Position numbers and translations under genes: made by a program. Positions 1 through 9,780 of a stretch of 64,000 nucleotides of DNA are shown here, piece after piece; the first letter of the stretch is position 1; each line of letters starts with the position of its first letter. This DNA is from Joostella atrarenae. GTDB lineage: Bacteria; Bacteroidota; Bacteroidia; Flavobacteriales; Flavobacteriaceae. The stretch is taken from the NCBI RefSeq assembly GCF_021764745.1, contig NZ_JAETXX010000006.1:124001-188000 (forward strand), in the 5' to 3' direction. The notes under the pieces were generated by a model. That model saw nothing but the letters and a program-made list of their open reading frames with translations. It ran no database searches and had not been told where the DNA came from.

Positions 1-248
1 CTAGTAGTTGGTACGCAAAAGCATTGCATACAGTTTTTGATAATCATACTAAAACAGAAATATTAGGACCAGAGTTTCCGCCTGTTTCTAGAATTCGAAA
101 TGAGTATTTAAAAAATATTATAATTAAAGTTCCGCACAATCAGTCTGTAAAGCAAACAAAAGATGCTATTAGAAGAATAGATAAGAGTTTTCAATCTATA
201 GCAGCCTATAGAAGTGTGAGAATAATATATAATGTAGACGCTTATTAA
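1..248 (+). CDS. priA: Primosomal protein N' (PriA helicase), C-terminal fragment
   Basis: The gene enters from the left edge and is open from base 3; about 81 C-terminal residues are visible. PriA is the 3'-5' DNA helicase that restarts stalled replication forks by loading the primosome. The tail carries the GPEFPPVSRIRN segment, followed by an IIIKVP strand and the SFQSIAAYRS...YNVDAY ending, as remembered for the C-terminal domain of flavobacterial PriA. An in-frame TTG at 24 is an internal leucine and not a start. The gene converges on the LytTR gene at 294, with a strong bidirectional hairpin between them. Catalytic motifs lie outside the window, so the name rests on the C-terminal domain only. 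Confidence 0.85.
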   Translation, partial: SSWYAKALHTVFDNHTKTEILGPEFPPVSRIRNEYLKNIIIKVPHNQSVKQTKDAIRRIDKSFQSIAAYRSVRIIYNVDAY

Positions 249-259
249 TGGTGAGAGTT

Positions 260-290
260 AAATTTAAATAAGGAGATCCTTTTTAAATTT
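260..290. terminator. Bidirectional hairpin terminator between priA and the LytTR gene
   Basis: Arms AAATTT (260-265) and AAGGA (270-274) pair with TCCTT (277-281) and AAATTT (285-290) around a 2-nt loop, with A/T-rich sequence on both sides. It sits between two convergent genes and can serve both. Confidence 0.6.
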
Positions 291-293
291 GGT

Positions 294-992
294 TTAAGAG
301 TTTGTACTGCTTAATGCTTCCGATAGCTCCGTCTTTTTGTTTCTACTAAGCGGAATTTGTTTTCCGTTAACTTCCACATTTTTACTATTAAACTTCTCTA
401 CTTTATCTAAATTAACAATATAAGACTTATGAATTCTTAAGAAGCGATTTTCAGGAAGTTCTTTTTCAAAAGATTTCATCGTAGAAAGAATAACAATGTT
501 AGCATCATCCGTTACTAACTTTATATAATCACCTAAAGCTTCTACCCAATTAATTTCATTTAAAAAGACTTTTCTCTTCTTAAGATTACTCTTTACAAAG
601 ATGTGATCATCATCTTCTTTAGATGCAACTTTTAATTTGAAGTTGTCTTGAGCTCTTTTTATAGAGGCCTCAAAACGTTCTTGAGTAATAGGTTTATGAA
701 GGTAATCTGTTACATCGTAGTCAAATGCTTTAAGGGCATATTGTGCACTTCCAGTAATTAGTATAACTTGCGGTGGTTCGTTAAGAGCTTCTAGTAAGTC
801 GAAACCATTAACAACAGGCATTTCAATATCTAAAAAGATAAGATCAATGCTTTGTTTTTTTAGACCATTCCTTGCTTCTATAGCATTACTGTATTCAGCA
901 ACTAAGTTGAGCATAGGGTGATTTTTTATCAATCTAGCAACAGACATTCTTTGAATGCTTGAGTCGTCTACAATAATGCAATTCATTTTCAT
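294..992 (-). CDS. LytTR-family response regulator (LytR/AlgR type)
   Basis: This is a cytoplasmic two-component response regulator of 232 aa. An N-terminal receiver domain (about 1-120) has the acidic pair D9/D10, phospho-acceptor D55 in FLDIEMP and the conserved lysine in LHKP. A C-terminal LytTR DNA-binding domain (about 130-230) includes the FLRIHKSYIVNLDKV segment typical of the family. No histidine kinase gene lies beside it, so it is an orphan within this window; its partner is probably a LytS-type kinase elsewhere. It is transcribed away from the ribosomal operon and ends 46 nt from the convergent priA gene. Target genes cannot be read from the sequence. Confidence 0.88.
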   Translation of the reverse strand: MKMNCIIVDDSSIQRMSVARLIKNHPMLNLVAEYSNAIEARNGLKKQSIDLIFLDIEMPVVNGFDLLEALNEPPQVILITGSAQYALKAFDYDVTDYLHKPITQERFEASIKRAQDNFKLKVASKEDDDHIFVKSNLKKRKVFLNEINWVEALGDYIKLVTDDANIVILSTMKSFEKELPENRFLRIHKSYIVNLDKVEKFNSKNVEVNGKQIPLSRNKKTELSEALSSTNS

Positions 993-1165
993 TTTGACCT
1001 AATAGGTAAGTGGTTGGATATTTATGAAGTACAATTTTAGTGAAAAAAGTAAGGGTAAGCAAGTAAAATGTTGTGAAAAGGCAGAGTTTTGTTGTCGAAA
1101 GGGGAAAAATAACCTTCTTTTATCGAAATGTTGCAGATTAGCTTTTTTATTACGATAATTAATTC

Positions 1166-1173
1166 TACTTTTG
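1166..1173 (+). promoter_or_regulatory. -7 box of the rpsF operon promoter
   Basis: TACTTTTG matches the Bacteroidota -7 consensus TANNTTTG and is followed by CAGCC. Only a T-rich stretch, not a clean TTG, occupies the -33 position. It lies 32 nt before ATG 1206 and downstream of the ATG at 1128, which supports 1206 as the rpsF start. Confidence 0.6.
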
Positions 1174-1205
1174 CAGCCTTAAAAATTAACAATAATATTC
1201 ACATT

Positions 1206-1544
1206 ATGAATCATTACGAAACTGTTTTCATTCTTAATCCCGTTTTATCTGAGACTCAGATAAAGGAAACAGTTAAGAAGTTTGAAGATTTCTTAACCTC
1301 TAAAGGAGCAGAGTTTGTATCTAAAGAAGATTGGGGGCTAAAAAAATTAGCATATCCTATTCAAAACAAGAAAAGTGGGTTTTACCATCTTTTTGAATTT
1401 AAAGTAGCTGGAGAGGTAATCGAAGGTTATGAATTAGAATTTAGACGTGACGAACGTGTTATGCGTTCTCTAACTGTAAGTTTAGATAAGCACGCTATTT
1501 CTTGGGCAGAAAGAAGAAGAACAAAACTTAAACAAAAAGCTTAG
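1206..1544 (+). CDS. rpsF: 30S ribosomal protein S6
   Basis: This 112-aa protein is the small-subunit protein that pairs with S18 on the platform of the 30S subunit. It begins with the family signature [12 protein letters not shown] and has the [23 protein letters not shown] beta-sheet in the middle of the domain. An in-frame ATG at 1128 would add 26 hydrophobic residues unlike S6 and lies upstream of the probable -7 promoter box, so 1206 is chosen. It is the first gene of rpsF-rpsR-rplI, a conserved bacterial order, with 4 nt to rpsR. Confidence 0.97.
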   Translation: MNHYETVFILNPVLSETQIKETVKKFEDFLTSKGAEFVSKEDWGLKKLAYPIQNKKSGFYHLFEFKVAGEVIEGYELEFRRDERVMRSLTVSLDKHAISWAERRRTKLKQKA

Positions 1545-1548
1545 TATT

Positions 1549-1845
1549 ATGTCATCTATAGAGCAACAAGCAAAAGGAAAAAAAGATGGAGAAATTAGAT
1601 ATCTTACTCCACTTAATATAGAAACTAATAAGACAAAGAAATATTGTCGTTTTAAAAAGTCAGGCATCAAGTATATCGATTACAAAGATCCAGACTTTTT
1701 ATTAAAATTAGTAAATGAACAAGGTAAGATCTTACCAAGAAGGTTAACCGGAACATCATTAAAGTATCAAAGAAAAGTATCTGTAGCAATTAAAAGAGCT
1801 CGTCACTTAGCTTTAATGCCTTACGTAGCAGATTTATTAAAATAA
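1549..1845 (+). CDS. rpsR: 30S ribosomal protein S18
   Basis: This 98-aa protein binds S6 and 16S rRNA in the central domain of the small subunit. The core reads [20 protein letters not shown], followed by [35 protein letters not shown], which is diagnostic of S18. A polar N-terminal extension of about 20 residues is present, as in many Bacteroidota. It lies between rpsF (4 nt) and rplI (12 nt) and must be co-transcribed with them. Confidence 0.97.
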   Translation: MSSIEQQAKGKKDGEIRYLTPLNIETNKTKKYCRFKKSGIKYIDYKDPDFLLKLVNEQGKILPRRLTGTSLKYQRKVSVAIKRARHLALMPYVADLLK

Positions 1846-1857
1846 AAGAAGGTAACC

Positions 1858-2313
1858 ATGGAATTAATATTAAAGAAAGACGTAGATAATTTAGGTTTTA
1901 AAGATGATGTGGTAACTGTAAAAAATGGTTACGGACGTAATTTTTTAATCCCTCAAGGTCAAGCAGTCCTTGCTACAAGCTCAGCTAAGAAAGTATTAGC
2001 TGAAAATTTGAAGCAAAGAGCTTTCAAAGAGAAGAAAGTTATTGAGGATGCTCAAAAAGTTGCAGATCAACTTAAAGACATTCAGGTTAAGATAGTTGCT
2101 AAAGCTGGAGCAGGTAAGAAATTATTTGGTTCTGTTAGTAATATAGATTTATCTGAGGCTATTCAGAAAGAGGCTAGTCTTAATATAGATAAGAAATACA
2201 TTAGCATCTTAGGAGGTAACGTAAAAGTTGCTGGTCCTTACGAAGCTACTATAAGATTACATAGAGAAGTAGTAGTTAATTTCCCTTTCGAAGTTACAGT
2301 AGAAGAGAAGTAA
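1858..2313 (+). CDS. rplI: 50S ribosomal protein L9
   Basis: This 151-aa two-domain protein binds 23S rRNA near the L1 stalk. The N-terminal rRNA-binding domain has MELILKKDVDNLGFKDDVVTVKNGYGRNFLIPQG, the L9 signature. A long connecting helix rich in Lys and Glu follows, then the C-terminal domain with KLFGSVSNIDL. It is the last gene of the operon and is followed within 30 nt by a clear intrinsic terminator. Confidence 0.97.
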   Translation: MELILKKDVDNLGFKDDVVTVKNGYGRNFLIPQGQAVLATSSAKKVLAENLKQRAFKEKKVIEDAQKVADQLKDIQVKIVAKAGAGKKLFGSVSNIDLSEAIQKEASLNIDKKYISILGGNVKVAGPYEATIRLHREVVVNFPFEVTVEEK

Positions 2314-2340
2314 TTAAGAATTCTTTGTTAATAAAATGTT

Positions 2341-2368
2341 AAGGCCACTTGTTAAAGTGGCCTTTTTT
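2341..2368 (+). terminator. Rho-independent terminator of rpsF-rpsR-rplI
   Basis: A perfect 10-bp stem, AAGGCCACTT (2341-2350) with AAGTGGCCTT (2355-2364), encloses a GTTA tetraloop and runs into a T tract. Confidence 0.9.
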
Positions 2369-2422
2369 GTTTGTAGTTTTATTGCTACCGCCAACAAATC
2401 ATAAACATTTAACTCATTAACA

Positions 2423-5400
2423 ATGAAAAAATTACAGTTACTACTTAAGCTATTACTAGTAATGACAGTGGGAACACTTAGTTCCCAAGTAACAACCTCA
2501 AATATTAAAGGGGTTGTAACAGACTCACAAGGTGAGCCACTACCAGGTGCTAGCGTGGTAGCAGTTCATACACCTACAGGGACTAATTATGGTGGAGCAA
2601 CCAATTTTGAAGGTCGCTTTAATCTTCTCAATCTTAGAGTGGGTGGTCCCTACAAATTAACAATCTCATATATTGGTTTTCAATCTCAAGAGGTTACTGG
2701 CGTATATTTAGATTTAGGACAGACCTCAGACTTTGAGATTAAACTGGTTGATGATAGTCAACAATTAGGAGAAGTTGTTGTTACAGGGGATAGTTCTGGT
2801 GCCTTTGATGCTGATAGGACTGGTGCAGAGACGAGTGTAGGAAGAAGAGAGCTTACAAGGCTGCCAACCATTTCTAGATCAGCTCAAGATTTTACAAGAT
2901 TAGAGCCTACCTCAAGTAGTGATGGCTCTTTTGGCGGAAGAAACGATCAGTTTAATAATTTTTCTTTAGACGGAGCTGTTTTTAGCAATCCTTTCGGTTT
3001 GGATGCTGCTACTCCAGGAGGACAAACAGATTCACAACCTATTTCTTTAGATGCTATTGATCAAATTCAGGTATCTATTGCCCCTTATGATGTTACCCAA
3101 TCTGGATTTACAGGAGCATCAGTTAATGCTGTAACTAAAAGTGGAACAAATAATTTTTATGGTACAGTATATGGTTTTTTTAGAAATGAAGATCTTACGG
3201 GAGGTAAGATTGAAGGAGAAAAGGTAATTAAGCCAAAATTAGAGCAAAACCAATATGGTATTAGTATCGGAGGACCAATTATTAAAAATAAGCTTTTCTT
3301 TTTCGCAAATTTTGAAAAAGATGAAAAAACAGATTTAGGTACCTATGGATTCATACCAAATACAGGTTCAGGCGCAGTAAATGAGTCACGAGTTACCGAA
3401 GGGGATTTAATGGATGTTAAAAATGCTTTAGCGGGACTTGGTTACGATACTGGAAGATATGAGGGGTTTACTTATGGAGCAGCTTCCACAAAAGGAATTA
3501 TAAAAATTGATTGGAATATTGATGACAACAACCGACTAGCATTTATTTATAACTTTTTAGATGCTTACAAAGAGAAACCAGCACACCCAACTGCCATCGG
3601 AGTAAGAGGGCCAAGTGCTTCTACGTTACAATTTGAAAATTCTGGGTACCGTATTAATAATAATATTCAATCTTTTCAATTAGAATTAAATTCAAATATA
3701 TCGGATAAAATTGTTAATAAACTACAATCAGGATATACCTACTTTAATGATTATAGAGATCCGTTATCTTCACCCGCACCTAGTATTTTAATAGAACAGA
3801 ATGGTTCTAATTATATTGTTGCAGGCCATGAACCGTTTTCTATAAACAATACTCTAGATCAAAAAGTATTTCAAATTACTGATAATTTAAATATATTAAT
3901 GGGAGATCATAATTTAACGTTAGGTTTTTCTGTTGAAAAATTTGAGTTTGAGAATAGTTTCAATTTAGGGTTTTATGGAGGTACATTTGGATTTGAAATT
4001 GACGGTGATCCAGATACTCCTCCTCGTAATTTTGCTAGTGTTCAAGAGTTTCTAGCAAATTCGCAGCCAGGGGGACTTATAGATAACCTTATACAAGGAG
4101 CAGAAGGTACTTATAATGCTCTAAATGCAAGTGATGGATGGTCGTTGGCTGAAACTAATGTTGGTCAGTTTGCATTTTATGCTCAAGATGAATGGAATAT
4201 TTCTGATGAATTTAAGTTAACTTATGGAGTTCGTTTTGATAAACCTTTATATTTTAATACAAAAGATAAAATTCAAGAGAATATTGATAGAAAAGGAACA
4301 TATGTTCCAGATATTCCCTACTTCGATCCAGAAACAAAGGAAGAAGTAAAGCTTAATTCATTACAACTTCCAAACAACGACTTTCTAGTATCTCCTCGTT
4401 TAGGTTTTAATTGGGATGTTTTAGGAGACAGAAGCTTTAAGTTAAGAGGGGGAACTGGTATTTTTACAGGTAGATTCCCTTTTGTTTGGCTTGGTAACCA
4501 AGTACAGGGAGTAGACGTGTTTTTTTATCAAATTGTCGATGCTGATTTCAAATGGCCACAGGTATGGAGAAATAGCTTAGGTGCAGATTATAAATTTGAA
4601 AATGGTCTGGTTTTAACTACAGATCTTTCATACACAAAAGATATTAATGGAATCAATGTTCAGAATTGGGGGCTTAGTGACCCAAGTGAGAATTTAAATG
4701 CGCCAGGTGATAATCGTGCATATTATGCAGATTCTGATAAGGGAAACAATGCGTATGTATTTACAAATAGTGATAAAGGTCGTGTTTGGAATGCTACTTT
4801 TAAAGCACAGAAATTCTTCAATAATGGGCTTTTTGCAAGTCTTGCATACAATTATTTAAATTCTAAAGATGTTAACTCAATTGAAGCTGAAATTACTGGA
4901 GATGCTTTCGATTTCAATCCAGTAGTTGGAGATGCCAATCAAGATGTATTATCTTTTTCTAAGTACGGAGATTCTCATCGTATTATTGGAGTTATTTCCA
5001 AGCAATTTAAATATGGACATGACAAATGGGCGACTACAATATCCGCTTTTGGAGAATATGCTCAAGGAGGAAGATTTAATTATACTTATGCTGGTAATAT
5101 TAATAATGATAGTTCTTTTCAGAATAATGATCTTATTTATATTCCAACTTCAGAAGAAGTTCAGCAAATGCAATTTATTGGTAATCCAACAGAACAAGCT
5201 ACTCAAGCTGCGGCATATGAAGCATACATCCAGCAGGATGAGTATTTAAATGAAAACAGAGGGGACTACATGGAACGTTATGGCGCTTTAGCACCATGGA
5301 GAAGTAGATGGGATGTGAAAATATTGCAAGATTATAATTTTAAAGTTTCTGAAACAAAAACGAACACAATCCAATTTAGTATTGATATTTTAAATTTTGG

Positions 5401-5593
5401 TAATTTATTAAATTCTGATTGGGGAGTTATTCAGCAACCAAGAAATTTAAACCCGGTATCAGTAGTGTCTATAGATGCTAATAATGTTCCAACATATAGT
5501 TTTGATCCTACTTTAACAGAAACTTTTGGAGCATTTTCTGGAATTCAATCTAGATGGCAAGCTCAAATAGGATTACGCTATATCTTTAATTAA
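2423..5593 (+). CDS. Oar-like TonB-dependent outer membrane receptor
   Basis: This is a 1056-aa outer membrane protein. A signal peptide (about 1-22) precedes a carboxypeptidase-regulatory-like domain (about 28-105, IKGVVTDSQGEPLPGASV...YIGFQSQEV), a TonB-plug region (about 130-240, with NFSLDGAVFSNPFGL and ASVNAVTKSGTNNFYGTVYG) and a long beta-barrel ending near RYIFN. The plug and barrel style match Oar/OmpA-linked TonB receptors, not SusC: there is no SusD partner, and the gene is transcribed alone between two terminators. Such receptors import or display large ligands using TonB energy; the ligand here is unknown. Start ATG 2423 gives a proper signal peptide. Confidence 0.88.
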   Translation: MKKLQLLLKLLLVMTVGTLSSQVTTSNIKGVVTDSQGEPLPGASVVAVHTPTGTNYGGATNFEGRFNLLNLRVGGPYKLTISYIGFQSQEVTGVYLDLGQTSDFEIKLVDDSQQLGEVVVTGDSSGAFDADRTGAETSVGRRELTRLPTISRSAQDFTRLEPTSSSDGSFGGRNDQFNNFSLDGAVFSNPFGLDAATPGGQTDSQPISLDAIDQIQVSIAPYDVTQSGFTGASVNAVTKSGTNNFYGTVYGFFRNEDLTGGKIEGEKVIKPKLEQNQYGISIGGPIIKNKLFFFANFEKDEKTDLGTYGFIPNTGSGAVNESRVTEGDLMDVKNALAGLGYDTGRYEGFTYGAASTKGIIKIDWNIDDNNRLAFIYNFLDAYKEKPAHPTAIGVRGPSASTLQFENSGYRINNNIQSFQLELNSNISDKIVNKLQSGYTYFNDYRDPLSSPAPSILIEQNGSNYIVAGHEPFSINNTLDQKVFQITDNLNILMGDHNLTLGFSVEKFEFENSFNLGFYGGTFGFEIDGDPDTPPRNFASVQEFLANSQPGGLIDNLIQGAEGTYNALNASDGWSLAETNVGQFAFYAQDEWNISDEFKLTYGVRFDKPLYFNTKDKIQENIDRKGTYVPDIPYFDPETKEEVKLNSLQLPNNDFLVSPRLGFNWDVLGDRSFKLRGGTGIFTGRFPFVWLGNQVQGVDVFFYQIVDADFKWPQVWRNSLGADYKFENGLVLTTDLSYTKDINGINVQNWGLSDPSENLNAPGDNRAYYADSDKGNNAYVFTNSDKGRVWNATFKAQKFFNNGLFASLAYNYLNSKDVNSIEAEITGDAFDFNPVVGDANQDVLSFSKYGDSHRIIGVISKQFKYGHDKWATTISAFGEYAQGGRFNYTYAGNINNDSSFQNNDLIYIPTSEEVQQMQFIGNPTEQATQAAAYEAYIQQDEYLNENRGDYMERYGALAPWRSRWDVKILQDYNFKVSETKTNTIQFSIDILNFGNLLNSDWGVIQQPRNLNPVSVVSIDANNVPTYSFDPTLTETFGAFSGIQSRWQAQIGLRYIFN

Positions 5594-5640
5594 ATTTTAA
5601 AGTACTTCTCTAAAAGGATAATTTCTTAAATTTTATTATA

Positions 5641-5670
5641 AAAGGCTATGCACTCCGCATAGCCTTTGTT
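5641..5670 (+). terminator. Terminator of the TonB receptor gene
   Basis: AAAGGCTATG (5641-5650) pairs perfectly with CATAGCCTTT (5658-5667) around a 7-nt loop, followed by GTTATTTTT. Confidence 0.8.
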
Positions 5671-5677
5671 ATTTTTG
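5670..5677 (+). promoter_or_regulatory. -7 box candidate for the DUF6495 gene
   Basis: TATTTTTG matches TANNTTTG and is followed by CAAAA. It lies 32 nt before GTG 5710. It directly follows the terminator stem, so one short spacer ends one transcript and may start the next. No clear -33 TTG is seen. Confidence 0.4.
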
Positions 5678-5709
5678 CAAAATCTAAATTGAATCGTAAA
5701 AAAAATTAG

Positions 5710-6183
5710 GTGAAGTACAGAAGACTTACAAAGGAGCAGTTAGAAGAAATGCATCAAGAATTTATAAATTTCTTAGCAACGCAGACTATAACTGTTGATG
5801 AATGGAACGATATAAAGAAAAATAAACCAGAGGTTGCTGAAGACGAAATTGATGTATTTAGTGATTTAATTTGGGAAGGTGTTTTAAGTAAAGTAGATTA
5901 TTTGGAAAACATCTCTGCTACAGAAATGCATTTATTTTATTTGGGAGAAAAAGAAATGAGACTTATCGCTGTACGCGTACATCAGCCAGGTGTAGATTTA
6001 ACTACAAAAGAAGGGTTTACTTGGTTTAAGAATAACTTTTTAACGGAAGCCGTTGAAATGATGATTGCAAATAAAGCATACTCTGAAGACCGTAATAAGG
6101 ATAAATTTGAGCTTATCGAAAAGGGAGCAGTTATTACAAAAGGAGAGTTATTTAATTATTTTGACGATATATTACCAAATTAA
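5710..6183 (+). CDS. DUF6495 family protein
   Basis: This is a 157-aa soluble acidic protein of unknown function, recognised as the small Bacteroidota family DUF6495. There is no signal peptide or membrane segment. The chain is mostly predicted helix with several aromatic-acidic stretches (TVDEWNDIKK, VFSDLIWEGVL, FNYFDDI). The start is GTG at 5710; no ATG gives a comparable N-terminus, and the MKYRRLTKEQLEE opening fits family members as I remember them. It precedes hisS by 74 nt; that interval holds a hairpin (6206-6229), so the two may or may not share a transcript. Confidence 0.6.
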   Translation: MKYRRLTKEQLEEMHQEFINFLATQTITVDEWNDIKKNKPEVAEDEIDVFSDLIWEGVLSKVDYLENISATEMHLFYLGEKEMRLIAVRVHQPGVDLTTKEGFTWFKNNFLTEAVEMMIANKAYSEDRNKDKFELIEKGAVITKGELFNYFDDILPN

Positions 6184-6257
6184 CTTTAAGATGTGTGTTG
6201 GTGGTCTTTAGAATAATCTATTTCTAAAGTCATTAACTCAAACACAATACTAATATA

Positions 6258-7634
6258 ATGGCACAAAAACCAAGCATAGCTAAAGGAACTAGAGATTTTA
6301 CACCAGAAGAGGTTGTTAAACGTAACTATATAATCGATACCATAAAATCTCATTTTCAAACATTCGGATTTCTTCCAATAGAAACACCGAGTTTTGAGAA
6401 TTCGGATACATTAATGGGGAAATATGGAGATGAAGGAGATCGACTTATTTTTAAGATCTTAAATTCAGGAGACTTCCTTTCTAAGGTTGATGATGCTTTG
6501 TACGAAAAGAAAGATGCAAATGCACTAACGGGAAAGATTTCCGAAAAGGCTTTGCGTTACGATCTTACAGTTCCGTTTGCTCGTTATGTGGTTATGCATC
6601 AAAATGAAATCGAATTGCCTTTTAAGCGTTATCAGGTTCAACCAGTTTGGAGAGCGGATAGACCTCAAAAAGGGCGTTTTAGAGAGTTTTATCAATGTGA
6701 TGCTGATGTAGTAGGCTCGAAGTCTTTATGGCAGGAAGTGGAGTTTGTGCAATTGTATGATGCCGTTTTTCATAGTTTAAAGCTGGAAGGCGTAACTATA
6801 AAAATGAATAACCGTAAAATACTTTCAGGAATTGCTGAAGTTATTGGTGCCAAAGATAAATTGATCGATTTTACAGTAGCTCTAGATAAGCTAGATAAAA
6901 TTGGTGAAGATGGTGTGAAAAAGGAAATGTTGGAAAAAGGAATCAGCGAAGATGCGATTCAGAAAGTACAACCTTTATTTTCTTTTACAGGAAGTAACAC
7001 CGATAAACTAAATAGTTTACGCGCTCTTTTAGAAGCTTCAGAAGAAGGAATGAAAGGTGTCGATGAATTGAGTTTTATAATAGATGCTATTACTGCTTTA
7101 GGACTTAAAACAGCTAAATTAGATTTAGATGTAACATTAGCTCGTGGTTTAAATTATTATACTGGAGCCATTTTTGAAGTGGGAGCTCCTGCAGAAGTAA
7201 AAATGGGTTCTATTGGTGGCGGCGGTCGCTATGATGATCTTACCGGTATTTTTGGACTTAAAAATGTAAGTGGAGTAGGAATCTCTTTTGGATTAGATCG
7301 TATTTATTTGGTTTTAGAAGAATTAGGACTTTTCCCTGAAGAAGTCTCAGAAAGTACTAAAGTATTGTTCTTAAACTTTGGTCAAAACGAAGCATTATAC
7401 TGCCTAAAAGCACTTAAAAAACTTCGTGAAGCAGGTATCAAGTCAGAGATGTATCCTGATGATGCTAAAATGAAAAAGCAAATGAATTATGCTAATAAAA
7501 GAAATATTCCATTTGTAGTTTTAGCTGGTTCTAAGGAAATAGAAGGAGGTACTTTTACATTAAAAAATATGAATTCTGGAGAGCAGTTTGAAGTAACAAC
7601 AGAAGAACTTATTGAGAGAGTAATGATTAAATAG
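6258..7634 (+). CDS. hisS: Histidyl-tRNA synthetase
   Basis: This 458-aa class II aminoacyl-tRNA synthetase charges tRNA-His in the cytoplasm. The N-terminal [10 protein letters not shown] opening, motif 2 ([22 protein letters not shown]), the histidine-specific [14 protein letters not shown] motif, and motif 3 with [11 protein letters not shown] and [10 protein letters not shown] are all present. The C-terminal anticodon-binding domain occupies about residues 360-458. The length is normal. The last 8 nt overlap the 3' end of the convergent DUF6377 gene; no separate terminator is visible between them. Confidence 0.97.
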   Translation: MAQKPSIAKGTRDFTPEEVVKRNYIIDTIKSHFQTFGFLPIETPSFENSDTLMGKYGDEGDRLIFKILNSGDFLSKVDDALYEKKDANALTGKISEKALRYDLTVPFARYVVMHQNEIELPFKRYQVQPVWRADRPQKGRFREFYQCDADVVGSKSLWQEVEFVQLYDAVFHSLKLEGVTIKMNNRKILSGIAEVIGAKDKLIDFTVALDKLDKIGEDGVKKEMLEKGISEDAIQKVQPLFSFTGSNTDKLNSLRALLEASEEGMKGVDELSFIIDAITALGLKTAKLDLDVTLARGLNYYTGAIFEVGAPAEVKMGSIGGGGRYDDLTGIFGLKNVSGVGISFGLDRIYLVLEELGLFPEEVSESTKVLFLNFGQNEALYCLKALKKLREAGIKSEMYPDDAKMKKQMNYANKRNIPFVVLAGSKEIEGGTFTLKNMNSGEQFEVTTEELIERVMIK

Positions 7635-9222
7635 TTTTAATTTCCATAATCTTATTCTCAAAGGAATCTTTGTAATTAGATTTACTTTTAATTCTTGTTT
7701 TGTAGGTGTAAATAGTTGCAACTGAAAGCTCAAGAAAATCGGCAATCTGGTTACTATCTTGGATTCCGAGTCTATATAAAGCAAAAAGGCGGAGCTCTGT
7801 ATTTAGGAGCTCCGATTTTTTTAATATGTATTTGTGCTCTTCTGGAAATAGCTGATTAAAATCTGTTATAAAAGTTGGAAATAGTTTTAGGAATATCTCA
7901 TCGAAATTTTTAAAAAGGTCGCTACGTTCTTTCTTTACACTATATCTATTTAGGACAGTTAGAATTTCATCTGTTTTTTTAGCGATTAGTTTCTGCCGAG
8001 TACTTTTCTGTAAGCGATCTATTTTTTTTATAAAACCTGAAGTGGCTTGAATAAAATAAGTAATGTACTCTTGTTTAATTGCATCTGCTTCTCTTAAATG
8101 CATATTTACTTTTTGTAATTCATCGTATGAAGCTATTAATTCTTTTTTTGATGTATTTCTTACTTTAAGCTGTTTGAAAATTATAAATAAGAAGACAATC
8201 ACTATTATCACTAATACTCCTAAAAGAATTGCAATTTTACTTAATAAACTATTTTGTTGCTCAATTTTATGCATTTGAGCTTCTTCAATAATTGGAAGAA
8301 TACTTGAAATTTGAATTTTTCGGTGCCTTGCATTGTAAAAAGTAGCATCATCCATAGCTAGATGGATATACTTGTTTGCACTGTCTAAGTCATTAATTTC
8401 ATAAAGTTCGTTGGCTAGATTACGTAAAGCTACCGTCTCTTTTGTTGCAGATTGAACATCAGAAATAGCTGCTAAAGCCAGATACTCAATTGCTTTTTCA
8501 GTATAACCGCGTTCCCCATAAATATAACCAAGACTAGAAGTTGCAATACCATAATACTTAGGGGAGAGGTCATAGTTGTTTATCCAATACTCAAAAGCAA
8601 ACTCAGCGCCTTTAAGGTCTTGTTGTTTTAATCTCCTTAAACTCTCTGTTGTCCAATATTCATTAGTATTTTTATCAACATAACTTAAAGCCTTATTTAT
8701 GTATTTATTACCTTTTTGAATATAGTTTATACTAAAGCGATGGTCCTTGTTGTAATCTGCTAAATCGTAGTATGTACGTGCTTTAACAGAGTAATAGTTA
8801 AATTTATTCTCTTTGGATAATAAGTCAGGATTAATATCATTTAATATGTCTATTGCTTCTTTAAATAGTCCTGAAGAAAGTAAAATAAACCCTTCATTAA
8901 TAGCAACTTCATTTATTAATTCTTCCTTTTCTAATTTTATAGCTTTTTGTTTTGCATTCTCTAAATAGTAGTATGCAGAATCATATTTAAAAGAGCGATA
9001 TTCATTAAATAATAGAATATAAGATTGGTATAAACTGTAATCGCCTCCATTAACAATATTTTTTTGAAGCCCTTTTTTTAATATTTCTATCTTTTTGTAT
9101 TTCTGCTGAATGTAGTATTCTTTATTGTCAAGCTCGTTTTCTAGTTTTTTTAAAATTTCTTCATGACCATTAGCAAAAATGCTAGCAGTAATAAAAAAAA
9201 GAAAAACCGAAATGTATCGCAT
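7627..9222 (-). CDS. DUF6377 regulator: periplasmic TPR, membrane helix and C-terminal HTH-like domain
   Basis: This 531-aa protein has a signal peptide (about 1-18), a helical repeat region resembling TPRs (about 20-310), one transmembrane helix (about 325-347, [16 protein letters not shown]), and a cytoplasmic C-terminal part with [32 protein letters not shown], then [34 protein letters not shown]. The last segment looks like a LuxR-type helix-turn-helix and characterises DUF6377. Such proteins are thought to be membrane-spanning regulators of carbohydrate loci; that role is inferred. It is divergent from the GH97 gene across 558 nt, so GH97 is its likeliest target. It overlaps hisS by 8 nt at the 3' ends. 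Confidence 0.75.
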   Translation of the reverse strand: MRYISVFLFFITASIFANGHEEILKKLENELDNKEYYIQQKYKKIEILKKGLQKNIVNGGDYSLYQSYILLFNEYRSFKYDSAYYYLENAKQKAIKLEKEELINEVAINEGFILLSSGLFKEAIDILNDINPDLLSKENKFNYYSVKARTYYDLADYNKDHRFSINYIQKGNKYINKALSYVDKNTNEYWTTESLRRLKQQDLKGAEFAFEYWINNYDLSPKYYGIATSSLGYIYGERGYTEKAIEYLALAAISDVQSATKETVALRNLANELYEINDLDSANKYIHLAMDDATFYNARHRKIQISSILPIIEEAQMHKIEQQNSLLSKIAILLGVLVIIVIVFLFIIFKQLKVRNTSKKELIASYDELQKVNMHLREADAIKQEYITYFIQATSGFIKKIDRLQKSTRQKLIAKKTDEILTVLNRYSVKKERSDLFKNFDEIFLKLFPTFITDFNQLFPEEHKYILKKSELLNTELRLFALYRLGIQDSNQIADFLELSVATIYTYKTRIKSKSNYKDSFENKIMEIKTI

Positions 9223-9780
9223 TTTAGTATTATAAAAAGGTTGGTTGATAATAGTAGGTATTTGTTATTTATAATTAAAAACTAGTTCATAGAGTGCTTC
9301 ACTAACGCCAAAAAAATGATAACTGATTATTGCTTAGTATATTATTTAATTGTTCTTAACATAATTCATTGCGATTCCATTAATTACAAGCGACAATATA
9401 TGAGTTTTTTAAAATATTGTGCAATATTAATTGCTGAATAATGAATTTTAAACACTAATTACTCTCGATTTAATCTTGATTTTTAAACATTTAATTAAAT
9501 ATTATATTGCTGTAAATGAGTTGTTTGAGTGTTTTTTGAAACTAAATAAATCTTGATTTTTATTATATATTTTTCTAACGGTTTTTCTTGGACTTAGTTT
9601 TGAAACAGCTTGAAGAAAAGTTGAGAAGAATGGGGTTTTCTAATAAATTACCTTGAACATTAAAAACGATTTAATTAAATAGTTAGCTTTAAACCAATGG
9701 ATTAAGTTTTTATGGAAAGCCTCACTCACTTTTAAGAAATAGATAACAGTTTTGTGACTCAATTAAAGAGGAATTATAAA
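9223..9780. other. 558-nt AT-rich intergenic region between DUF6377 regulator and GH97
   Basis: No gene is seen here. It holds a perfect 14-bp direct repeat, AATCTTGATTTTTA, at 9472-9485 and 9549-9562 (77 bp apart). A -7-like box TAGTTTTG lies at 9595-9602, with only TTTT (9571-9574) near the -33 position. If that box is used, the GH97 leader would be about 170 nt. The repeats lie upstream of the box, where an activator site would be expected. Confidence 0.4.

Noticed and set aside
1128-1205. N-terminal extension of rpsF from ATG 1128
   Set aside because: It encodes a hydrophobic stretch unlike S6 and lies mostly upstream of the probable promoter box at 1166-1173.
4926-5249. Open frame within the Oar-like receptor gene
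   Set aside because: It lies wholly inside a well-supported gene in another frame and has no family features.
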